64,000 nt of DNA from Neisseria yangbaofengii (GTDB lineage: Bacteria > Pseudomonadota > Gammaproteobacteria > Burkholderiales > Neisseriaceae). Shown piece by piece: positions 43,148 through 51,653 of this stretch. Position numbers and translations under genes: made by a program. The notes beneath the pieces were generated by a model that made no database searches, was not told where the DNA came from, and saw only the letters and a list, made by a program, of their open reading frames with translations. Every line of letters begins with the position of its first letter. Positions within the stretch are counted from its first letter, which is position 1. The stretch lies in NCBI RefSeq assembly GCF_014898075.1, contig NZ_CP062976.1:930001-994000 (forward strand), given 5' to 3'.

Positions 43148-43385
43148 TATTGTTAACTTTCTTTGTGTGCTTTGTGAGGCCGTCTGAAAAGTTGGGTTTG
43201 TTTCAGACGGCCTAAATCATCATTCGTGAAACTTTAGGCGATTTGGCCTGATGAAACAACCGTTTTAGGGTAAAAAAATGCTAGCGACTGTTTGTTTGGC
43301 ACGAAACCATGCTTTTTTATCATGCTGATCAATATTCAGGCGGCCTTGATATGCTTTGAATGCGCATATGAAGGCCGTCTGAACA

Positions 43386-45164
43386 TCAATTAATCCAAGA
43401 GAGCGGATTCATGTTTTGGCCGTTGTAGCGGATTTCCAAATACAGACCTTCTTCGCCGCTTGGCAGGATGCCGCTGGTGCCGATTTTATGGCCTTGGCCG
43501 ACGCCGTATCCTTTAACAACCCCGATTTCACTTAAGCCTGAATACACGCTGACGTATTTGTCGCCGTGATCGACCACGACCACATTGCCGTAGCCTTCCA
43601 ATTCGCCGGCATACACCACATTACCGGCAGCGATGCTGTTTACTGCGGCAGGTGGTGTGGTGTAGAACACGCCTTTCCATATTTCACCGCTTTCGCGCTG
43701 ATGCCCGAACAAGCCCGAGAGCATACCGTTAACCGGTTTTTTCAGACGGCCTTGCATGCGGCTGAAGCTGTTTGGATTGCTGATGGTGACAAAGCTGCCT
43801 GATTTCGGCGCTTGCAGCTTCATGTCTTCATCGGTGAGATTCGACATGGCGGCACGCTCCTTCGCGGCATGTTCTTCTTTGGCTTTGGCAGCTTGGCGGG
43901 ATTTTTCGGCAGCGGCCAAACGCGCTTCCGCTGCTTTTTTACGCGCTTCGGCTTCTTTTTTGCGCTGTTCGGCTTTTTGCTTGTCCAAATCTTTAATCAG
44001 ATTGTTCAAACGCTGCTCGTTGTCTTTTTGGGTGACTGATTTTTTCGCATCTTTGATCATCGTAGCATTTTGGCGGCGGCTTTCGACTTGTTCGGGTGCA
44101 TTTAGGGTGCCTTGTTTTTTCAACGCAGCTTGCGCATTGGCCTGCAAGTGTTTCAGACGGCTTAATTCATTGTTGATTTTGGTTTCTTGTGCGGCTAATT
44201 CTTTTTGCTGCTTGGTCAAATCTGCCATCACTTTTTCGTTAGATGCATTGATGTAGCGGGTATAACGCAGGAAACGTTTTTTCTGGCCCGGCTCGGCATT
44301 TCTTAAAAACAGGGCTACGGCATTCGGTTGGCTATTTTTGTAATTGCCGGAAACAAAACGCGAAATTTGTGCGCGCGTGTTGCCGACTTCGGCTTTGAGA
44401 CGGGTCAGATCTTTATCCAATTGCTGCAACTTGTTCCAAGCGTCGCGCTGTTGGCGGTTGATGTTGGATAAGCTGTTGCGGGTTTGTTGCAGTTTTTTCA
44501 AATCGGCGTTCACATGCACCAAGAAACTGGCCGTGCGTTTGTTCAAGGCTTGTTTGGCTTCCAAATCATTGGTGGCGGCGCTGACGGCGGCATGCAATTC
44601 ATCGCTGTCTTTGTTTGGTGCGGCAGCGGCTTTTTTATCGTTGGCCGCATTGGTTTTAGTGGCTGAATTGGCGGTTTCTGTTTTATCGGCTGCTTTTTTT
44701 ACGGTTTCTTGCTTGGCAGGCTGTTTGGCTGCTTCTTTTTTATTTTTATTGTCTTTTTTAGCGGCGGTTTCCGGTTTGGCCGCTTCTTTTGTGTTTTTGG
44801 CCGCAGCTTTTTTCACCGCTTGCTCTTTGGTCCGGGCAGCTTCTTTTTTATTGTCTGCCGTTTTGGCGTTGGTTTTTTTGTTGTCGGCTTTATCGTCTTT
44901 TTTTGCAGCGGCTTTGGCTTTTTCGGACGGTTTGCTGTCTGCTTTTTCTTCGGCTTTGGCAGACGTGGTTTTACCGCTGTCTTTTTTGTCTTTGATAGCG
45001 GTTTTCTTATCTGTGGCTTTGGCCGCTTCTTTTGGGGCAGTTGCTTTTTTGGTTTGGGTGTTTTTCTTCGCGGTTGCAGTTTTTTCTTTGGCAGAGTCGT
45101 TGGCAGCGAAAGAAGGTGCAGCAAAACAGAGTAATAAGGCGAGTAAAAGAGGTTTGTAACGCAT
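43386..45164 (-). CDS. envC: EnvC-like murein hydrolase activator (degenerate LytM domain)
   Basis: The protein has 592 residues from the ATG at 45164, chosen because it begins a clear signal peptide (M-R-Y-K-P-L-L-L-A-L-L-L-C-F-A-A-P-S-F-A). Residues 20-195 are an unusually Lys/Ala/Glu-rich, low-complexity spacer; 195-420 are coiled coils; the last about 125 form a LytM/M23 domain. The zinc-binding signature is degraded: G-H-Q-R-E-S-G-E where HxxxD is expected and Y-L-E-I-R instead of H-x-H/H-F-E-L-R. It is therefore likely an activator of amidases at division and not itself an enzyme. The low-complexity part is much longer than in E. coli EnvC. Confidence 0.87.
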   Translation of the reverse strand: MRYKPLLLALLLCFAAPSFAANDSAKEKTATAKKNTQTKKATAPKEAAKATDKKTAIKDKKDSGKTTSAKAEEKADSKPSEKAKAAAKKDDKADNKKTNAKTADNKKEAARTKEQAVKKAAAKNTKEAAKPETAAKKDNKNKKEAAKQPAKQETVKKAADKTETANSATKTNAANDKKAAAAPNKDSDELHAAVSAATNDLEAKQALNKRTASFLVHVNADLKKLQQTRNSLSNINRQQRDAWNKLQQLDKDLTRLKAEVGNTRAQISRFVSGNYKNSQPNAVALFLRNAEPGQKKRFLRYTRYINASNEKVMADLTKQQKELAAQETKINNELSRLKHLQANAQAALKKQGTLNAPEQVESRRQNATMIKDAKKSVTQKDNEQRLNNLIKDLDKQKAEQRKKEAEARKKAAEARLAAAEKSRQAAKAKEEHAAKERAAMSNLTDEDMKLQAPKSGSFVTISNPNSFSRMQGRLKKPVNGMLSGLFGHQRESGEIWKGVFYTTPPAAVNSIAAGNVVYAGELEGYGNVVVVDHGDKYVSVYSGLSEIGVVKGYGVGQGHKIGTSGILPSGEEGLYLEIRYNGQNMNPLSWIN

Positions 45165-45306
45165 GGTGTATTTTCTTAAAGTCATTAAAAGCAGCAAAGC
45201 CTGATTATACTGATTGTCAGGCCGTCTGAAAATCTTATTTGAACGCGTTTCGCAAATGCTTGCAATCTTATCAAACGGTCTTATATAGTATCCGTAAATT
45301 TTATGG

Positions 45307-45882
45307 ATGAAAAAAGTAGCGATGTTGAAAGAATTAGCTTTGGCCGTCATTGCTGCGGCAGTGTTGGCGGCTTGCGGCGGCAGCGATTCGGATAAAATCG
45401 GTAAGGCCGGCACGGTGTTTCATATGTTGGGCAAAAACGACCGCATCGAAGTGGAAGCGTTTGATGATCCTGATGTACAAGGCGTGGCATGTTATATTTC
45501 CTATGCCAAAAAAGGCGGCTTGAAAGAAACCGTGAATTTAGAAGAAGACGCCAGCGATGCTTCGGTGTCGTGTGTGCAGTCGGCCAATATCATCCGCTAT
45601 AACGAAGCGGCAGTCATTAAACCGAAAAAAGTCTTCAAACGCAGTGCCAGCGTGGCTTTTAAGAGCCAGCAGATTATCCGTTATTACGACCCGAAGCGTA
45701 AGGCTTTTGCCTATTTAGTGTACAGCGATAAAATTGTGCAAGGTTCGCCGAAAAATTCTTTGAGTGCGATTTCCTGCTTCGGCGGGCAACGTATCGGTGA
45801 AAAAGAAATCGCCGGTTTGACCGGTAAGCAAGTGTATGGTGCGTGTATTGTCGAAGTGGCTGCACCGGCACAACCTAAATAA
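45307..45882 (+). CDS. creA: CreA family lipoprotein
   Basis: The protein has 191 residues. A lipoprotein signal with lipobox V-L-A-A-C (cysteine about residue 23) is followed by a Gly/Ser linker. The CreA domain (PF05981) is recognisable by D-R-I-E-V-E-A-F-D-D-P-x-V-x-G-V-A-C-Y-I-S, S-C-V-Q and the F-K-S-Q-Q-I-I-R-Y-Y-D region. The function of CreA is unknown. It starts a run of three same-strand genes (creA, yqgE, ruvX) with short gaps and is divergent from envC. Confidence 0.88.
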   Translation: MKKVAMLKELALAVIAAAVLAACGGSDSDKIGKAGTVFHMLGKNDRIEVEAFDDPDVQGVACYISYAKKGGLKETVNLEEDASDASVSCVQSANIIRYNEAAVIKPKKVFKRSASVAFKSQQIIRYYDPKRKAFAYLVYSDKIVQGSPKNSLSAISCFGGQRIGEKEIAGLTGKQVYGACIVEVAAPAQPK

Positions 45883-45894
45883 TCAAGAGAGCAT

Positions 45895-46443
45895 ATGAAT
45901 TTAGCAAACTATTTTTTGGCGGCCATGCCCAATATGGATGACCCGTTTTTCCAAGACAGTGTGATTTATCTTTGCGAACATGATGAAGAAGGCGCGTTGG
46001 GCATCATCATCAATAAGCCGTCGCCGATTACGATGGACATGATTTTTGCCGTCAGCGACCGCAATATCCCATTACGCATGCAGCATGAAAGTGTGATGAT
46101 GGGCGGGCCGGTGCAGGTTGACCGCGGCTATGTGGTGCATACGCCTTTGGGCAATTGGCAAAGCACGTTGGCGGTAACCGATAACGTGGCATTGACGTCT
46201 TCGCGAGACATTATCGAGAATTTATCCGAACCCGGTGCGGTGGATAAGGCTTTGGTGAGCATTGGTTATTCAAGTTGGAGTAAAGGCCAGTTGGAACGCG
46301 AGTTGGCCGGTAATGTGTGGCTGACCGTGCCTGCCGATGAGCATATTTTGTTTGATGTGCCGTATGAACACCGCTATGCCGCCGTATTTGAGAAGCTCGG
46401 CATTCAGCCTGACCGTTTGGTCACGGGGGCAGGGCATGCATAA
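45895..46443 (+). CDS. yqgE: YqgE/AlgH family protein
   Basis: The protein has 182 residues of the UPF0301/DUF179 family: F-L-A-A-M-P-N-M-x-D-P-x-F at the start, [14 protein letters not shown] and [10 protein letters not shown]. It is cytoplasmic. Function is unsettled; it is found next to ruvX/yqgF in many proteobacteria, as here, where the two genes overlap by 8 bp and are presumably translated together. It follows creA by 12 bp. Confidence 0.92.
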   Translation: MNLANYFLAAMPNMDDPFFQDSVIYLCEHDEEGALGIIINKPSPITMDMIFAVSDRNIPLRMQHESVMMGGPVQVDRGYVVHTPLGNWQSTLAVTDNVALTSSRDIIENLSEPGAVDKALVSIGYSSWSKGQLERELAGNVWLTVPADEHILFDVPYEHRYAAVFEKLGIQPDRLVTGAGHA

Positions 46444-46903
46444 GGCGCCTAAAGGTACAACGCTGGCGTTTGATTTTGGCGAAACACGCATAGGCGTGGC
46501 GCAAGGTGATGCCGAATTGGGTATGAGCCATCCTCTGGCAACTGTGACCGGCAACAGCAATGATGCCAAGTTTGAAGCCATTGCCAAGCTGGTGCAAGAA
46601 TGGCAGCCACGTCAATTGGTGGTCGGCCTGCCCACGCACACCGACGGCACTGAGCATGACTTAACGCGTTTGAGTCGTAAGTTTGGCCGCCGTTTGCAGG
46701 GGCGGTTTAGTCTGCCGGTGTATTGGGTGGATGAACGCATGTCATCGCTGTATGCCGAAAGCTTGTTGGCTGAAGCGCAGGTGTTTGGCCGGAAACAGAA
46801 ATCAGTGTTGGATCAGGTGGCGGCGCAAGCGATTTTGCAGGGCTTTTTTGAAGGCGGCGCGGCGGAATATTTTAATGGCCGAGAAGCGGAAGACAAGGAA
46901 TAA
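46436..46903 (+). CDS. ruvX: Putative pre-16S rRNA nuclease / Holliday junction resolvase RuvX (YqgF)
   Basis: The protein has 155 residues from the ATG at 46436, inside the end of yqgE. RNase H-like fold: first acidic strand [12 protein letters not shown] at 10-21, [11 protein letters not shown] near 59-69, W-V-D-E-R-M-S-S near 96 and [11 protein letters not shown] at about 128. These are the conserved YqgF features, including the catalytic aspartates. The family processes the 5' end of 16S rRNA. Confidence 0.93.
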   Translation: MHKAPKGTTLAFDFGETRIGVAQGDAELGMSHPLATVTGNSNDAKFEAIAKLVQEWQPRQLVVGLPTHTDGTEHDLTRLSRKFGRRLQGRFSLPVYWVDERMSSLYAESLLAEAQVFGRKQKSVLDQVAAQAILQGFFEGGAAEYFNGREAEDKE

Positions 46904-46914
46904 AAAGACTTTTG

Positions 46915-46966
46915 AGGCCGTCTGAAATAAACTGACTGCTTTGCGCAACATTTTTTCAGACGGCCT
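46915..46966 (+). terminator. DUS-pair terminator of the creA-yqgE-ruvX run
   Basis: AGGCCGTCTGAAA and TTTCAGACGGCCT pair over a longer 26-nt loop, followed by TTTG, 11 bp after ruvX. Confidence 0.65.
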
Positions 46967-47027
46967 TTGTATATTTGCGTTAAGAAAACAGGTAAACGCA
47001 CTAATTTTTGCCACACTCAAGCCGTTT

Positions 47028-47141
47028 TATAGTGAGTCCACTTTAAAATAGTACGGCGTTGGTTTGCCTAGCCGTATTATCTATACCTAATACTGTCTTC
47101 GGCTCGCCGCCTGATCCTATTTTTAAAGTGAATCCACTATA
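47028..47141. repeat. CREE copy 4
   Basis: A 114-bp Correia element with the usual ends. It is slightly longer than the others because of a small insertion duplicating TATC/TACTA-like bases (about 47080-47095). Its right end lies 42 bp before the yidB start codon. Confidence 0.85.
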
Positions 47142-47182
47142 CAACAATGCATTATTTAAACGCATTATTTAAAGGATAAATC

Positions 47183-47605
47183 ATGGCTTTAATGGATACT
47201 TTGTTGAACGCGGCAACCCAAGCCCTGAACAACAATAACAACGGCACCGGCCAAAACCCGCTGCTCGATATGGCAATGGATTTGGTACGGCAGCAAGGCG
47301 GGACGGGCAACTTGATTAACCAATTGCAACAAGGCGGTTTAGGTGATGCATTGGGTAGCTGGATTTCCACTTCTCAAGACAATGCGCCGGTTTCGGGCAA
47401 TGCATTGCAAAGTGCCTTGGGCAGCGATGTTATCGGTCAGGTAGCTCAAAAATTCGGCATGGACGGCCAGCAAGCCAGCGATTTGTTGGCGCAAGTGTTG
47501 CCAAGCTTGGTCGATAGTGTCACGCCAAACGGCAATCCGCAAGAAGCAGACGGTTTCGGTTTGGACGATATTGCTTCATTGGTGTTGAAAAACTTCATCA
47601 AATAA
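47183..47605 (+). CDS. yidB: YidB-like DUF937 protein
   Basis: The protein has 140 residues, small and Gln/Asn/Gly-rich with no leader. Features of the YidB/DUF937 family: M-A-L-M-D-T-L at the start, G-G-L-G-D-A-L-G-S-W-I in the middle, N-x-x-V-S-G-x-x-L-x-x-A-L-G and L-L-x-x-L-P-x-L-V-D-x-V-T-P-x-G. E. coli YidB is of unknown function. It is single-gene, with a CREE just upstream that may contribute its promoter and a strong terminator downstream. Confidence 0.85.
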   Translation: MALMDTLLNAATQALNNNNNGTGQNPLLDMAMDLVRQQGGTGNLINQLQQGGLGDALGSWISTSQDNAPVSGNALQSALGSDVIGQVAQKFGMDGQQASDLLAQVLPSLVDSVTPNGNPQEADGFGLDDIASLVLKNFIK

Positions 47606-47615
47606 GTTTTTAGAT

Positions 47616-47651
47616 AAAAAGCCTTGGATAAATAATTTATCCAAGGCTTTT
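47616..47651 (+). terminator. Rho-independent terminator of yidB
   Basis: AAAAAGCCTTGGATAAAT and its complement ATTTATCCAAGGCTTTT give a stem of more than 15 bp with a T-run, 11 bp after the stop. Confidence 0.9.
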
Positions 47652-47673
47652 AATGCTAAGTGTTTAATTTGAC

Positions 47674-47699
47674 AGGCCGTCTGAACGTTCGGACGGCCT
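47674..47699 (-). terminator. DUS-pair terminator of yqaA
   Basis: AGGCCGTCTGAACGTTCGGACGGCCT, two DUS arms with one mismatch, 10 bp beyond the yqaA stop on the minus strand. Confidence 0.7.
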
Positions 47700-47708
47700 G
47701 TAGATTGA

Positions 47709-48293
47709 TTAATGAGTAAAACTGTACGCCGCATAACCGATAACGGCCAAGGCCACAGTGCCCCAGCCCAGCATTTCGATGTAATGGCGGATTTTGCCGG
47801 CATATTTTTCGCCGCCCCAAGCAGATAATCTGGCAATCAGGAAGAAGCGGGCAAAACGCGAGATGGCGGCTGATAATACAAACGGCAAAAACGCCATGTT
47901 CATCACGCCGGCACAAATGGTGAATATTTTAAACGGAATCGGCGAGAAACCTGCCAAAAACACCACGACTACGCCCCATGTTTCAAACCACAGCTGTGTC
48001 TGAGCGAATTTAGCCTGTAAGCCCCAGCTTTGAATATAGCCCGACACCCAATCAAAGGCAAAATGGCCGATGGCGTAACCAATTATGCCGCCCAAAACAG
48101 ATGCCAGTGTGGTATATACCGCAAAACGCAAGGCTTTTTTAGGCTCGGACATCGACATCGGAATCAGCATCACATCCGGCGGCACGGGGAAGAAAATGGC
48201 TTCGATGAAGCTGACAAAACTCAACCAAAAGGGTGCAAAACGGTGTTTCGACCATTGCAGCGTTTTGTCGTAAACGGTTCCAAAAATTTTCAT
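47709..48293 (-). CDS. yqaA: YqaA family inner-membrane protein (SNARE-associated/DedA-like)
   Basis: The protein has 194 residues from the ATG at 48293, chosen over a further upstream start because it matches family length. It has four or five hydrophobic segments. Signatures include S-F-I-E-A-I-F-F-P-V-P-P-D-V-M-L-I-P (re-entrant region with tandem prolines), G-G-I-I-G-Y-A-I-G and L-A-G-F-S-P-I-P-F-K-I-F-T-I-C-A-G, typical of DedA-superfamily YqaA. DedA proteins are implicated in membrane homeostasis and lipid-carrier flipping; the specific role here is unknown. It is divergent from hda. Confidence 0.88.
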   Translation of the reverse strand: MKIFGTVYDKTLQWSKHRFAPFWLSFVSFIEAIFFPVPPDVMLIPMSMSEPKKALRFAVYTTLASVLGGIIGYAIGHFAFDWVSGYIQSWGLQAKFAQTQLWFETWGVVVVFLAGFSPIPFKIFTICAGVMNMAFLPFVLSAAISRFARFFLIARLSAWGGEKYAGKIRHYIEMLGWGTVALAVIGYAAYSFTH

Positions 48294-48484
48294 TAAAGGG
48301 CTTTCAAACAAGAAAAACGGCGGCCATGCACAAAGCATCCGCCAAAATCAGCGGGCATTTTAAACCAAATGCAGCCTTAGACAAGAAAATTTTGCTTAAG
48401 TTTGCAGGCCGTCTGAAATCTTGATACAAGCCGCTAAAACAACGTAAAATAACCCCGATTCCCATATTAGGCTAAAATATTTCC

Positions 48485-49153
48485 GTGAACCAGCTCATTT
48501 TCGATTTTGCCGCACACGACTACCCCGGCTTCGATAAATTTCTCGGCACCGAAAATGCCGAGCTGGTATATGTTTTGCGTCATGAACATGGCCAGTTTAT
48601 CTACGTTTGGGGCGAGCAGGGCGCAGGCAAAAGCCATTTGCTGCAAGCGTGGATTGCCCAAGCCTTGGAAGCCGGCAAAAACGCCGTGTATATCGATGCC
48701 GCCGTTCATCCCTTAACCGAAAAAGTCTTTGAGGCCGACTATTTGGCCATCGACCAAGTCGAGCGGCTCAATAATGAAGAGCAAGCCCTGCTGTTTGCCA
48801 TTTTCAACCGCTTTCGCAACAGCGGCAAAGGCTTTCTGCTGCTCGGTTCCGAATATACGCCGCAACAATTGGTTATTCGCGAAGACTTGCGCACCCGAAT
48901 GGCCTATTGCTTGGTTTACGAAGTCAAACCCTTAACCGACCAAGAAAAAATCGATGCTTTAGCCAGCATGGCGGTCGCGCGGCAAGTCACCATCGACACC
49001 GAAATTTTCGAATATCTCTTAAATCATTGGCGGCGCGACATGGACAGCCTTATGCAAATGCTCGATACGCTCGACCATTACGCCGTAATGATGGGTAAAC
49101 GCATCACCTTACCGCTTTTGCGCCAACTTTTGAAACAACAGGAAACAGAATGA
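48485..49153 (+). CDS. hda: DnaA regulatory inactivator Hda
   Basis: The protein has 222 residues, starting at GTG 48485. The N-terminal Q-L-I-F-D-F (residues 3-8) is a beta-clamp-binding motif. It is followed by a DnaA-like AAA+ domain with Walker A G-E-Q-G-A-G-K-S (about 43-50), Walker B Y-L-A-I-D-Q-V-E-R and an R-x-D-L-R-T-R-M sensor/arginine-finger region. Hda with the sliding clamp stimulates hydrolysis of DnaA-bound ATP after initiation. It overlaps the next gene by 4 bp (ATGA). Length is that of the Hda family, too short for DnaA. Confidence 0.93.
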   Translation: MNQLIFDFAAHDYPGFDKFLGTENAELVYVLRHEHGQFIYVWGEQGAGKSHLLQAWIAQALEAGKNAVYIDAAVHPLTEKVFEADYLAIDQVERLNNEEQALLFAIFNRFRNSGKGFLLLGSEYTPQQLVIREDLRTRMAYCLVYEVKPLTDQEKIDALASMAVARQVTIDTEIFEYLLNHWRRDMDSLMQMLDTLDHYAVMMGKRITLPLLRQLLKQQETE

Positions 49154-49818
49154 AAAATCTCGCCATCTTCGATCTCGACAACACCTTAATCAACACCGAT
49201 TCCGATCACGCATGGCCGCAATATCTGATGAAAAAAGGCTTGGTCGATGTCGGGTATACTGAAGCGCAAAATGAAAAATTCTACCAAGATTACCGCAACG
49301 GTTGCCTGAACATCGACGAATTTCTTAAATTCCATCTTGCCCCGCTGAAAGAATACAGCATGGAACAATTGGCCGGAATGCACCGCGAATTCATGGCCGA
49401 ATTCATCACCCCGAACATCACTCCTATGCAGCGTATGCTGGTGGAGAGTCACAGAAATGCCGGCGACGAATTATTGGTGGTTTCGTCGACCAACGAATTC
49501 ATCATTACCCCGATTTGTCATGAATTCGGCATTGAAAACGTCATCGGCACCCGGCTAGAAATCGGTTCAGACGGCCGCTACACCGGCAATTATCACGGTA
49601 CACCGAGTCTGAAAGAAGGCAAAATCACTCGTTTGAACGAATGGTTGGCCGTGCGTGGCGAAACCTTGGACAGCTATGAAAAAGTATATTTTTACAGCGA
49701 TTCCAAAAACGATTTTCCGTTGCTGCACCATGTGAACGAGCCGGTGGCAGTCAATCCCGATGCCGAATTGTTGGCCGAAGCGCAGGAAAAAGGCTGGCCG
49801 GTGTTGAATTTTAAATAA
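49150..49818 (+). CDS. HAD-superfamily subfamily IB hydrolase (SerB-like phosphatase)
   Basis: The protein has 222 residues. HAD motif I D-L-D-N-T at 8-12 (nucleophile D8, acid D10), motif II V-V-S-S-T-N near 112, motif III lysine around K154 (L-K-E-G-K) and motif IV Y-S-D-S-K-N-D-F-P-L. The cap is the small IB type. Relatives include phosphoserine and histidinol-phosphate phosphatases and lipid-phosphate phosphatases; the substrate cannot be assigned. It is translationally coupled to hda by an ATGA overlap, a common arrangement in Neisseria. Confidence 0.87.
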   Translation: MKNLAIFDLDNTLINTDSDHAWPQYLMKKGLVDVGYTEAQNEKFYQDYRNGCLNIDEFLKFHLAPLKEYSMEQLAGMHREFMAEFITPNITPMQRMLVESHRNAGDELLVVSSTNEFIITPICHEFGIENVIGTRLEIGSDGRYTGNYHGTPSLKEGKITRLNEWLAVRGETLDSYEKVYFYSDSKNDFPLLHHVNEPVAVNPDAELLAEAQEKGWPVLNFK

Positions 49819-49830
49819 AGGCCGTCTGAA

Positions 49831-50154
49831 ATGCCTGCTTTCAAACCTGTCATTATTACAACCACCGCAGCCACACGCGGGGAAGCCGAGAAAATCGGCA
49901 TGGCCTTGCTGCAAGACCAAATTGCCGCCTGCGTGCAGTATGAAACGGTTCGCAGCCATTATGTGTGGCAGGGCGAAGTGTGTTGCGATGAAGAAATCCG
50001 CGTGGTGATTAAATCTTCGCGTTGTCATTATAAAGCGGTGGAAAAGCTGATTTTGGCGAACCACAGCTATGATTGCCCGCAAATTTTGATGCAGCCGGTA
50101 TCGCGCGGCTTACCGATGTATTTGCGCTGGATGAAGGCGAAAATGGGATTATAA
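49831..50154 (+). CDS. cutA: Divalent-cation tolerance protein CutA
   Basis: The protein has 107 residues, a trimeric ferredoxin-like fold. Family landmarks: A-A-C-V-Q-Y, S-H-Y-V-W-Q-G-E-V, E-E-I-R-V-V-I-K-S and H-x-Y-D-C-P-Q-I-L. An AG-type DUS (AGGCCGTCTGAA, 49819-49830) is fused directly to the ATG, so the usual Shine-Dalgarno position is occupied by uptake sequence. CutA is linked to copper tolerance but its true function is unclear. It is 12 bp after the HAD gene and probably co-transcribed. Confidence 0.92.
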   Translation: MPAFKPVIITTTAATRGEAEKIGMALLQDQIAACVQYETVRSHYVWQGEVCCDEEIRVVIKSSRCHYKAVEKLILANHSYDCPQILMQPVSRGLPMYLRWMKAKMGL

Positions 50155-50244
50155 TAGCGGTTTGTTTTTCAGACGGCCTGAGAAAAAGCTTGGGCTGCCT
50201 GAAATGCTGTAAACCCGAATTTATTGAGAAAGAAAAAGAAACCC

Positions 50245-50628
50245 ATGTTCCGTACCATGCTCGGCGGCAAGATTCACCGCGCCACCGTAACCGAAGCCGA
50301 TTTGAACTATGTCGGCAGCATCACCGTTGACCAAGATTTGCTGGATGCCGCCGGTATTTGCGTTAACGAAAAAGTCGCCATCGTCAACAACAATAATGGC
50401 GAACGTCTTGAAACCTACGCTATCCCCGGCGAGCGCGGCAGCGGCGTGGTGTGTTTGAATGGCGCAGCAGCACGTTTGGTGCAAAAGGGCGATATCGTGA
50501 TTATTATGTCGTATGTGATGCTGTCCGAACCGGAAGTATCCAACCATGAACCGAAAGTGGTGCTGGTGGACGAACATAATAAAATCCGCGATGTAATTTC
50601 GTATGAGCCGCCTCATACGGTGTTGTAA
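50245..50628 (+). CDS. panD: Aspartate 1-decarboxylase
   Basis: The protein has 127 residues from the ATG at 50245, which gives the family N-terminus [11 protein letters not shown]. The self-cleavage site G24-S25 (Y-V-G-S-I-T-V) produces the pyruvoyl group. Conserved Y58-region residues and G-A-A-A-R-L (about 72-77) form the active site of the neighbouring subunit. It makes beta-alanine for pantothenate. There is no panB or panC beside it. The preceding 90 bp carry degenerate DUS sequence. Confidence 0.95.
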   Translation: MFRTMLGGKIHRATVTEADLNYVGSITVDQDLLDAAGICVNEKVAIVNNNNGERLETYAIPGERGSGVVCLNGAAARLVQKGDIVIIMSYVMLSEPEVSNHEPKVVLVDEHNKIRDVISYEPPHTVL

Positions 50629-50635
50629 TGTACAC

Positions 50636-50670
50636 AGGCCGACCGAACGGACGAAGCTTTCAGACGGCCT
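50636..50670 (+). terminator. Imperfect DUS-pair terminator of panD
   Basis: AGGCCGACCGAACGG and TTTCAGACGGCCT pair imperfectly, followed by TTTT, starting 8 bp after panD. Confidence 0.6.
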
Positions 50671-50700
50671 TTTAATATCCGGCCGTTTTTATAATAGTGA

Positions 50701-51585
<885 letters not shown>

Positions 51586-51604
51586 GATTTTGTGTGATGA
51601 TGAA

Positions 51605-51632
51605 AGGCCGTCTGAAACGTTTCGGACGGCCT
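51605..51632. terminator. DUS-pair terminator between kdsA and ydgA
   Basis: AGGCCGTCTGAAACG and CGTTTCGGACGGCCT form a hairpin between convergent genes; one arm carries a single mismatch. Confidence 0.7.
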
Positions 51633-51653
51633 GTTTAGATGGCAGTAAAAGAT

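Noticed and set aside
44344-45159. Plus-strand open frame of 271 residues opposite envC
   Set aside because: It is the complement of the Lys/Ala-rich low-complexity region of envC (giving Phe/Leu/Ser/Ala runs) and has no start signals.
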